From: an uncultured Alistipes sp.
GTDB taxonomy: Bacteria; Bacteroidota; Bacteroidia; Bacteroidales; Rikenellaceae
DNA: 64,000 nucleotides
Assembly (NCBI GenBank): GCA_900768015.1
Contig: CAAGBI010000076.1
Span: forward strand, 14,210-78,209
Reading direction: 5' to 3'
Shown: piece after piece, positions 57,752-64,000 of the stretch
How the letters are laid out: every line of letters starts with the position of its first letter
Position numbering within the stretch: the first letter of the stretch is position 1
Notes under the pieces: generated by a model
Database searches by the model: none
The model's input: the letters and a program-made list of their open reading frames with translations, nothing else
Told to the model about the DNA's origin: nothing
Program-made: the position numbers and the translations under genes

Positions 57752-60700
57752 TTACTCTGCATCGATTGTCGACACGCCCAAGGTAATCTCCTCCAAGACA
57801 TCGAGAAGCACGCTTACGGTCTCGAGTGCGGTGAAGATGGTAACGTTGTTCTCAACGGCACAACGACGGATGTCGTAGCCATCGAGGCGAGCGCTATGCT
57901 GGTTGATGTCGATGGTGTTGATAACATAGTTTACATGGCCCTTGCGGATAGACTCGAAGATCTCGGTAGAGCCCTCGCTGAGCTTCTTGAGCATGCGGGT
58001 GCGGATGCCGTTCTCGCGCAAGAATGTAGCGGTGCCACCTGTAGCCTCGATGTTGAAACCGAGCTCGTAGAAGCGGCGGATGAGTGGCAAGGCGCGGGGC
58101 TTGTCAGCATCGGCGATAGATACGAAGATGGTACCGTAGTTCGCGATTGTCATGCCCGAACTCTGCAGTGATTTGTACAACGCGCGGCGCAATGATGAGT
58201 CGTAGCCGATAGCCTCACCCGTAGACTTCATCTCGGGCGAGAGGTAAGAGTCCACGCCACGAATCTTGGCGAATGAGAAGGCGGGAGTCTTGACATACCA
58301 GCGCTTCTTCTCCTCGGGAACGATGACATTGATGCCCTGCTCCTTGAGGCTCTTGCCGAGCATGACATTTGTAGCGATGTTGGCCATAGGCATGCCTGTA
58401 GCCTTCGACAAGAAGGGCACGGTACGCGAAGAGCGGGGGTTAACCTCAATGACGTAGACCATGTCGCGGTCGTCGGCGATGAACTGGATGTTGTACAAGC
58501 CGAGGATGCCAATCTCCTTACCGAGGCGGATGGTGTAGTCTATAATGGTGTCCTTAACCTTCTGGCTCACGCTGAATGTGGGGTAGACGCTGATAGAGTC
58601 ACCCGAGTGGATACCTGTGCGCTCGACATGCTCCATGATGCCTGGGATGAAGACATCGGTGCCGTCGCAGATGGCGTCAACCTCCAACTCCTTACCCATG
58701 ATATACTTATCAACCAATACGGGCTGGTCCTCGTTGACCTCAACGGCGGTCTTGAGGTAGTGGCGCAAAGCCTCCTCGTTAGACACAATCTGCATAGCGC
58801 GACCTCCCAATACATAACTTGGGCGCACCAAGACGGGGTAGCCGATGCGCTCTGCGGCAGCAACACCGCGCTCGATGTCGGTGATGGCCTCTGCATCGGG
58901 CTGTGGGATGCCCACGCGGCGCATGATAGCCTCGAAGCACTTTCTATCCTCAGCGTTGTTGATAGCCTCGATGCCTGTGCCGATAATCTCCACGCCGAGG
59001 TCGGCTAATGGCTTAGCGAGGTTGATGGCGGTCTGACCACCGAGAGATACTACAACACCCGTAGGCTTCTCCAACTCGATGACATTCATAACATCCTCCA
59101 CGGTCAAAGGCTCGAAGTAGAGCTTGTCGCTGGTGGTGTAGTCCGTAGATACGGTCTCGGGGTTGTTGTTGATGATGATAGCCTCGTAGCCCGCCTCGCG
59201 GATAGCCCAGATGGCGTGTACGGTAGAGTAGTCGAACTCGACACCCTGACCGATGCGGATAGGACCAGAGCCGAGAACCACAATCTTCTTGCGGTCGGTA
59301 ACGATAGACTCGTTCTCCTGTTCGTATGTAGAATATAGGTAAGGCACCTTAGAGTCGAACTCCGCAGCGCAGGTGTCAATCATCTTATACACGGGGAAGA
59401 TGTTGTTTGCCTTGCGCAAGAGGAATACCTCGCTCTCGGTCATGCCCCAGAGGCTGCCGATGAACTTGTCGCTAAAGCCCATTCGCTTAGCGTCACGCAA
59501 TACCTCTACACTATTTGAGTTCTCCTTAACCACGCGCTCCATCTCCACGATGTTCTTGAGCTTCTCGAGGAAGAAGAGGTCAATCTTGGTGTTGTCGTAG
59601 ACATGCAAGAGGTCAACACCGCGGCGGATAAGCTCCGCGATGGCGTAGATGCGGTCGTCGGTGCCCTTGCGGATGTATGAGAGGATGCCCTCAACAGACA
59701 TGGTGTCGAACTTCTTGTGGTAGATGTGGCAAACGCCGGTCTCAAGCGAACGAACCGCCTTCAATAATCCCTCCTCGAAGGTGCGGCCTACTGACATAAC
59801 CTCACCCGTAGCCTTCATCTGTGTGCCGAGCTCGTTCGAAGCGTCGCTGAACTTATCGAAGGGGAAGCGTGCCACCTTCGTAACAATGTAGTCCAATGTA
59901 GGCTCGAAGCTCGCGGGGGTGTTGGCAATCTGAATCTCGTCGAGGGTCATGCCGATAGCGACCTTTGCTGTAACACGCGCGATGGGGTAGCCACTCGCCT
60001 TTGAAGCAAGCGCTGAAGAGCGGCTCACGCGGGGGTTAACCTCGATGATGAAGTATTTGAACGAGAGGGGGTCGAGTGCGAACTGCACATTGCAACCGCC
60101 CTCAATCTTGAGTGCGCGGATGAGCTTAAGGGCGCTCGAGCGGAGCATGTTGTACTCCTTGGCTGCGAGGGTCTGGCTCGGTGCAACAACGATAGAGTCA
60201 CCCGTGTGGATGCCTACGGGGTCGACATTCTCCATAGAGCAGATGGCGATAGCCGTGTCGTTCTTGTCGCGCATAACCTCGAACTCAATCTCCTTGTAGC
60301 CCTTGATGCTCTTCTCGACCAAAACCTGGTGGATGGGTGAGAGTGCCAAGGCGTTACGCATGGTGTCGCGCAACTCCTCCTCGTTGTCCGCGAAGCCACC
60401 ACCCGTACCACCGAGTGTAAACGCGGGGCGCAAGACTACGGGGTAGCCAATCTCCTTTGCGGCCTCTACACCCTCCTCGATAGAGTTGGTGATGCGTGAG
60501 GGGATGACGGGCTCGCCAATGCGCATGCAGAGCTCCTTGAACAACTCTCTATCCTCGGCCTCCTCGATAGAGGTGAACGATGTACCCAAAATCTGAACAC
60601 CGCACTCCTCCAAGATACCCTTCTTTGCCAACTGCACGGCGAGGTTCAAGCCTGTCTGGCCACCCAAGCCTGGAACGATAGCATCGGGACGCTCGTAGCG

Positions 60701-60934
60701 GATAATCTTTGCAACATACTCCAAGGTCAAGGGCTCCATGTAGACCTTATCGGCGATGTTGGTATCGGTCATGATGGTTGCGGGGTTGGAGTTAACAAGG
60801 ATAACCTGATAACCCTCCTCCTTGAGCGCGAGGCACGCCTGTGTACCTGCGTAGTCGAACTCGGCAGCCTGACCAATAACGATAGGGCCAGAGCCGATAA
60901 CCATTACTTTCTTTATATCTGTTCTCTTTGGCAT
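57752..60934 (-). CDS. carB: carbamoyl phosphate synthase large subunit
   Basis: 1060 residues: two ATP-grasp halves, each with an ATP-binding block ([20 protein letters not shown] at the N terminus, [19 protein letters not shown] in the second half), and a C-terminal MGS-like domain ([20 protein letters not shown] ...[13 protein letters not shown]). Makes carbamoyl phosphate from bicarbonate, ATP and ammonia. The synthetase motifs look normal, in contrast to its partner CarA. Four bases after carA. Confidence 0.97.
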   Translation of the reverse strand: MPKRTDIKKVMVIGSGPIVIGQAAEFDYAGTQACLALKEEGYQVILVNSNPATIMTDTNIADKVYMEPLTLEYVAKIIRYERPDAIVPGLGGQTGLNLAVQLAKKGILEECGVQILGTSFTSIEEAEDRELFKELCMRIGEPVIPSRITNSIEEGVEAAKEIGYPVVLRPAFTLGGTGGGFADNEEELRDTMRNALALSPIHQVLVEKSIKGYKEIEFEVMRDKNDTAIAICSMENVDPVGIHTGDSIVVAPSQTLAAKEYNMLRSSALKLIRALKIEGGCNVQFALDPLSFKYFIIEVNPRVSRSSALASKASGYPIARVTAKVAIGMTLDEIQIANTPASFEPTLDYIVTKVARFPFDKFSDASNELGTQMKATGEVMSVGRTFEEGLLKAVRSLETGVCHIYHKKFDTMSVEGILSYIRKGTDDRIYAIAELIRRGVDLLHVYDNTKIDLFFLEKLKNIVEMERVVKENSNSVEVLRDAKRMGFSDKFIGSLWGMTESEVFLLRKANNIFPVYKMIDTCAAEFDSKVPYLYSTYEQENESIVTDRKKIVVLGSGPIRIGQGVEFDYSTVHAIWAIREAGYEAIIINNNPETVSTDYTTSDKLYFEPLTVEDVMNVIELEKPTGVVVSLGGQTAINLAKPLADLGVEIIGTGIEAINNAEDRKCFEAIMRRVGIPQPDAEAITDIERGVAAAERIGYPVLVRPSYVLGGRAMQIVSNEEALRHYLKTAVEVNEDQPVLVDKYIMGKELEVDAICDGTDVFIPGIMEHVERTGIHSGDSISVYPTFSVSQKVKDTIIDYTIRLGKEIGILGLYNIQFIADDRDMVYVIEVNPRSSRTVPFLSKATGMPMANIATNVMLGKSLKEQGINVIVPEEKKRWYVKTPAFSFAKIRGVDSYLSPEMKSTGEAIGYDSSLRRALYKSLQSSGMTIANYGTIFVSIADADKPRALPLIRRFYELGFNIEATGGTATFLRENGIRTRMLKKLSEGSTEIFESIRKGHVNYVINTIDINQHSARLDGYDIRRCAVENNVTIFTALETVSVLLDVLEEITLGVSTIDAE

Positions 60935-60937
60935 AGT

Positions 60938-62014
60938 CTACTCCTCCATCAGTTTAATGAATTTATCAAATAGGTAGGCGCTGGTTGACTCGGGGCTGCA
61001 GTCGGGCTGATACTGCACCGAGAAGACATTGTCCTCCTTAACCTCGATACCCGCGATGGCGTTGTCCAAGATGTTGCGGTGCGTGATGGCGATGGGTGTT
61101 GCGGCCAACGACGCCTCATTTACAGCATAGCCATGGTTCTGCGTAACAATCTCGAGCTTACCGCTCTCGAGGTTCTTAACGGGGTGGTTAGCACCGCGGT
61201 GGCCGACCTTCATCTTCTCGATCTCTGCGCCGTAGCTCATGGCGATGAGCTGGTGACCGAGGTCCACACCGAAGATGGGCAACTTGCCACGCAACGCCTT
61301 GAGCGTGTTGCACACGATGGCTGCATCGGCAGGATTACCTGGGCCGTTCGACACGAAGAGGCCGTCGGGGTTGAAAGCCATAATCTCCTCGGCTGTAGAG
61401 TTGTAGGGCACGATAGTGACATTGCAACCCTTGGCGTTGAGCTGGCGGATGAAGCTATACTTAATGCCACAGTCCAAGGCCACGACATCCCACTTATGGT
61501 TGGGCGTGCGCGAGAACCAACGCTTCTTGCAGCTGATGCGCTCCAAGAGGTTTCCCTTGAGCTCCGCAGTGCGGATAAGCTCCATAGCCTCGTCGTGCGA
61601 CATGTCGATGTCGACGATAGCGGCACGCTGCGTACCCTCGTTGCGGATGATGCGCGTAATCATACGGGTGTCGACGCCGCTAATTGCGGGGATGTCCAAC
61701 TCCTCGAATGTCTCGTTCATGGTCTTTGTGTAGCGAAAGTTGCTGGGCGCCTCGCAGCACTCGCGAACTACCATGCCACCCATTGCGGGGTACTTACTCT
61801 CGTAGTCCTCATCCATAAATCCGTAGTTACCCATCAAGGGGTATGTCATAACGACAATCTGGTCGGTGTAAGTTGGGTCGGAAACAATCTCCTGGTAGCC
61901 CACCATAGAGGTGTTGAACACAATCTCGCATACCGCATTACGGTTCGAGCCGAATCCATAGCCTGGAAACTCTTTGCCGTTCTCAAGTACTAATTTTTTG
62001 GTGTAAGGTTTCAT
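60938..62014 (-). CDS. carA: carbamoyl phosphate synthase small subunit with inactivated glutaminase site
   Basis: 358 residues; fold intact with VFNTSMVGYQEI, GVDTRMITRIIR, and the GATase domain VVALDCGIKYSFIRQL, SNGPGNPAD. The GATase catalytic triad (Cys in GxCLGHQ, His and Glu in HPE) is changed at all three points: GVDLGHQL has Asp251 for Cys, and VQYQPDCSPE has Gln336 and Asp338 for His and Glu. Glutamine hydrolysis cannot follow the known mechanism. Neighbouring residues are well kept, so the subunit probably still caps CarB and supports ammonia use. Checked codons: GAC, CAG, GAC. Confidence 0.94.
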   Translation of the reverse strand: MKPYTKKLVLENGKEFPGYGFGSNRNAVCEIVFNTSMVGYQEIVSDPTYTDQIVVMTYPLMGNYGFMDEDYESKYPAMGGMVVRECCEAPSNFRYTKTMNETFEELDIPAISGVDTRMITRIIRNEGTQRAAIVDIDMSHDEAMELIRTAELKGNLLERISCKKRWFSRTPNHKWDVVALDCGIKYSFIRQLNAKGCNVTIVPYNSTAEEIMAFNPDGLFVSNGPGNPADAAIVCNTLKALRGKLPIFGVDLGHQLIAMSYGAEIEKMKVGHRGANHPVKNLESGKLEIVTQNHGYAVNEASLAATPIAITHRNILDNAIAGIEVKEDNVFSVQYQPDCSPESTSAYLFDKFIKLMEE

Positions 62015-62027
62015 TTACTCAATTCCT

Positions 62028-63314
62028 TTATATTATTTTGTTTGTTTTTGCTGTGTTGTCGTAAACAATCTCACCGCGGTGCAGCGTCATCACCACATCG
62101 CCCGTCATCTCTCTGCCGTCGAACATCGAAATCCTGCCCATAGAGTAGAATTTTTCGCTATCCACACGCCACTCTTTCTCCGTATCCAAGAGTACCACAT
62201 CGGCACGGTCGCCCTCGTTCAAGCCTCCCGCGATGCGGAATACCTTGCGGGGGTTGAGGCTCATAAGCTCCACCAAGCGCTCCATGGTGATGACACCCTT
62301 GCGTACCAAGTGGGTGTTCAGCGCAGCAAAGGCGGTCTCGAGGCCCACGATGCCCATGGCGCTATCCTTGAGTCCGCGCGACTTCTCCTCGACGCTATGT
62401 GGGGCGTGGTCCGTAGCAATCATGTCGATGGTGCCATCCTTGATGCCCTCGACAAGTGCAGCCCTATCCTCTGCCGAGCGCAAAGGTGGGTTCATCTTCC
62501 AGCGTGCATCCTCCTCGAGGTCCATATCGGTGAAGATGAGGTAGTGGGGACCCGTCTCGCAAGTGACCTTAACGCCACGCGCCTTGGCCTCGCGTACCAA
62601 CTGCACGGTCTCCTTTGTAGATATGTGGCACACATGGTAGCGGCAGCCCAAGCGCTCCGCAATCTCTATGTCGCGCTTAACCTGCTCCCACTCGCTCTCC
62701 GAGCAGATGCCCTTGTGGCCATGTGCCTTGGCATACTCGCCATCGTGGATGTAGCCACCCTTGAGCAACTCCTCCACCTCGCAGTGTGCCGCGATAAGCT
62801 GGTCGTGCTTCACCGCCTCGGTCATGGCGCGCTCCATCATGCCGTCTACCTGTACGCCGCTGCCGTCGTCCGAGAAGGCGCACACCTTACCAACGAGCGA
62901 GGCCATGTCTACGAGTTCCTCGCCCTTGCGGCCGATGGTGATGGCGGCATAGGGCAACACCTCAATCTTGGCGTCGCGGTCTATTATCTCCTGCTGCGCC
63001 TTGAGGTTCTCCACGCTATCGGGAACGGGGTTGAGGTTGGGCATTGAGCACACGGTGGTATATCCGCCACGCGCTGCCGCCATGGTACCCGTAGCGATGC
63101 GCTCCTTATATCCGTAGCCTGGCTCGCGGAGGTGTACATGCACATCGACAAATGCGGGTGCTACGACCAAGCCCTCGGCATCTATAATGCGGTCCTCGGC
63201 CTGTGCCTCAATATGTTCTCCGCGCTCGCTGATGCGACCATCCGTGATTGCTATATCCTGCTTGCCGACTCCTACGACGAAGCCGTTTTTAATGATAGTT
63301 CTTGTGTTAGCCAT
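62028..63314 (-). CDS. pyrC: dihydroorotase
   Basis: 428 residues, class I. Zn ligands in VHVHLREPGYGYKE, the bridging residue region DDGSGVQVDG, IAAHCEVEELL, CHISTKETVQL and IATDHAPHSVEEKSRG are intact. Closes carbamoyl aspartate to dihydroorotate. First structural gene of the pyr operon; AAGGGCGAGG lies just before the ATG as an unusually good ribosome binding site, right after the attenuator T-run. Confidence 0.97.
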   Translation of the reverse strand: MANTRTIIKNGFVVGVGKQDIAITDGRISERGEHIEAQAEDRIIDAEGLVVAPAFVDVHVHLREPGYGYKERIATGTMAAARGGYTTVCSMPNLNPVPDSVENLKAQQEIIDRDAKIEVLPYAAITIGRKGEELVDMASLVGKVCAFSDDGSGVQVDGMMERAMTEAVKHDQLIAAHCEVEELLKGGYIHDGEYAKAHGHKGICSESEWEQVKRDIEIAERLGCRYHVCHISTKETVQLVREAKARGVKVTCETGPHYLIFTDMDLEEDARWKMNPPLRSAEDRAALVEGIKDGTIDMIATDHAPHSVEEKSRGLKDSAMGIVGLETAFAALNTHLVRKGVITMERLVELMSLNPRKVFRIAGGLNEGDRADVVLLDTEKEWRVDSEKFYSMGRISMFDGREMTGDVVMTLHRGEIVYDNTAKTNKII

Positions 63315-63330
63315 ATCCTCGCCCTTACTA

Positions 63331-63358
63331 TAAAAAATAAGCGGCCCAAAGAGCCGCT
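63331..63358 (-). terminator. intrinsic terminator (attenuator) in the pyr leader
   Basis: Minus strand: AGCGGC-TCTTTGG-GCCGCT followed by TATTTTTTA. It lies between the leader ORF stop (4 bases upstream) and the pyrC start (16 bases downstream), so transcription must read through it to express the operon. Confidence 0.85.
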
Positions 63359-63362
63359 AAAA

Positions 63363-63467
63363 TCAATTAAAAACAGTGAATGCCAAACCATTAAAACCTC
63401 GACGACAACACGCCACCTGTGGGAGAGCCTGTGCATTAGAGATATGGTTGTACATCGCGCGTTTCAT
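63363..63467 (-). CDS. candidate leader peptide of the pyr operon (34 aa)
   Basis: Starts MKRAMYNHISNAQALP, ends GLAFTVFN; 34 codons and TGA. The ATG is about 20 bases after the promoter box and the stop is 4 bases before the terminator hairpin. The last ten codons are U-rich (F, N, G, L, A, F, T, V, F, N), as in the pyrBI leader of E. coli, where RNA polymerase pausing at U-runs senses UTP. No similarity to any leader peptide known to me; whether it is translated is inference. Confidence 0.65.
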   Translation of the reverse strand: MKRAMYNHISNAQALPQVACCRRGFNGLAFTVFN

Positions 63468-63487
63468 AGTGTTATATATAATTGGCG

Positions 63488-63515
63488 CAAAGATAAGAAT
63501 TTTTCTTGGTTTGTG
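63488..63515 (-). promoter_or_regulatory. promoter of the pyr operon
   Basis: Minus-strand TATCTTTG (63488-63495) with a CTTG -33 box about 20 bp upstream. The transcript would start near 63480. Confidence 0.7.
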
Positions 63516-63542
63516 CAAGAGTTGGTCGTCTATTTTTTTTCT

Positions 63543-63665
63543 TTGTTGTGATAAGCCGCGATCTACTGCCGCTAACAAATTATCTCAGCAATGGGTAGTA
63601 CGCCCAAGTACAACCCATCGCCTCGAAATTTGCCGAGCGTTGTATCTCACGACTTCTGACAACAA
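63543..63665 (+). repeat. family A repeat, copy A6
   Basis: Ends TTGTTGTGATAAGCCGC and CACGACTTCTGACAACAA, the same as copy A1. Inner hairpin AATGGGTAGTAC ... GTACAACCCAT: unlike A1 in sequence, still paired. Confidence 0.75.
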
Positions 63666-63673
63666 AACTTTGA

Positions 63674-63748
63674 GCGGTAAGCCGTAATCTACTGCCGCTA
63701 ACAAATTATCTCGGCAATGGGTAGTACGCCATATTATGCCCCATCACT
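63674..63748 (+). repeat. family A repeat, truncated copy A7
   Basis: GGTAAGCCGTAATCTACTGCCGCTAACAAA and GGCAATGGGTAGTACGCC repeat the left part of A6 in tandem; the right end is lost. Confidence 0.65.
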
Positions 63749-63832
63749 TTATCACACCTTGTCACACTTATCACGCTACCCCCACCCCTTGTGACACTGT
63801 GACATTGTGACAATGTGACACTGTGATTTAGG
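63744..63832. repeat. TGTGACA/TATCACA microsatellite-like stretch
   Basis: ATCACTTTATCACACCTTGT ... then TGTGACACTGTGACATTGTG and ACAATGTGACACTGTG: 7-9 base units based on TGTGACA, with the inner part palindromic. Confidence 0.55.
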
Positions 63833-63885
63833 GGTGAGTAGGTCGGCTCGGTGCAATGACACTCGGAGCGCAATGTTGCTAACAA

Positions 63886-63990
63886 TGTCATCCTGAGTGT
63901 AACGAAGGATCTCCTCGCTTGCTACACGCTATCAACGCGGGTTGTCGCTTGTCGGCTTTGAGGAGATTCTTCACTGCGTTCAGAATGACA
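63886..63990 (+). repeat. family B repeat, complete copy
   Basis: TGTCATCCTGAGTGTAACGA ... GGATCTCCTCG / TTGAGGAGATTCTTCAC ... GTTCAGAATGACA. The gap 63315-64000 holds the pyr leader, A6, A7, the microsatellite and this copy; no gene is seen after 63542. Confidence 0.75.
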
Positions 63991-64000
63991 GCGTATAGCG

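Noticed and set aside
61079..63047. Long plus-strand ORFs of about 300 codons at 61079-61993 and 62079-63047
   Set aside because: They lie antisense to carA and pyrC, whose identity is certain; protein composition (many H, L, A, V) is that of mirror frames in GC-rich codons.
63132..63551. Plus-strand ORF of 139 codons over the pyrC start and leader
   Set aside because: Antisense to pyrC and the attenuator; composition is not protein-like.

Overview
The window is a chromosomal segment from a member of the Bacteroidota, most likely Bacteroidales and perhaps an Alistipes-like Rikenellaceae (the genus is inference). Evidence for the group: promoters of the TAnnTTTG type with a TTTG-like -33 box, few Shine-Dalgarno sites, many SPII lipoproteins, the gene sets bamD-rpoZ-coaBC-recN and sigma54 activator-lptE-TPR-secG, a long NusB next to DUF1573 and YajC, and DUF4837, GSCFA, DUF2851 and NhaD-type proteins.

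Layout: 1-5 kb has the 3' end of recF with a DUF721 gene, a DUF4837 lipoprotein, a polysaccharide deacetylase, UbiX and PdxB. 5.2-9.7 kb has an arginase-fold protein that has lost most metal ligands, a Na+/H+ antiporter and two FKBP lipoproteins. 9.8-13.9 kb is the leftward bamD-rpoZ-coaBC-recN operon. 14-16.1 kb has an outer-membrane barrel protein and rpsF-rpsR-rplI. 16.4-20.5 kb is a tandem set of three surface lipoproteins. 20.6-25 kb holds rubredoxin (too short for a standard ORF list), the envelope operon ending in secG, and a small HsdR-N-like protein. 25-33.9 kb has a Ca2+ P-type ATPase, two tRNA-editing or metabolic genes, galK, an iron alcohol dehydrogenase, nusB and yajC. 34-41.6 kb has a LytS/LytT-type two-component pair, a HAD phosphatase, two SDRs, YbaK and AhpCF.

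41.6-47.85 kb is an AT-rich island of seven genes beside tRNA-Arg(UCU): a PD-(D/E)XK nuclease-like protein, an AAA-like protein without a visible P-loop, two WG-repeat proteins that share a duplicated 42-bp leader, a sigma-70 fragment and two orphans. It is bounded by near-identical 44-46 bp inverted copies of the tRNA terminator.

48-53.5 kb has the GSCFA-phosphatase-SufE-DUF59-DUF2851 operon and luxS with its partner nucleosidase. 53.6-63.5 kb is one leftward operon with all six steps of UMP synthesis, pyrC-carA-carB-pyrK-pyrD-pyrF-pyrE-pyrB, preceded by a promoter, a 34-codon leader ORF and an intrinsic terminator, which together look like a translation-coupled attenuator. In this operon CarA has lost its whole glutaminase triad (Asp, Gln, Asp instead of Cys, His, Glu), which suggests ammonia-dependent carbamoyl phosphate synthesis, and PyrB carries a C-terminal PyrI-type zinc domain without the PyrI allosteric domain.

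Intergenic gaps carry two dispersed repeat families. Family A has terminal inverted repeats and an inner hairpin whose arms differ between copies but still pair. Family B is about 105 bp with TGTCATnCTGA ends. They occur together in the same order in four of the five clusters. Statements about families come from memory of motifs; no searches were run.
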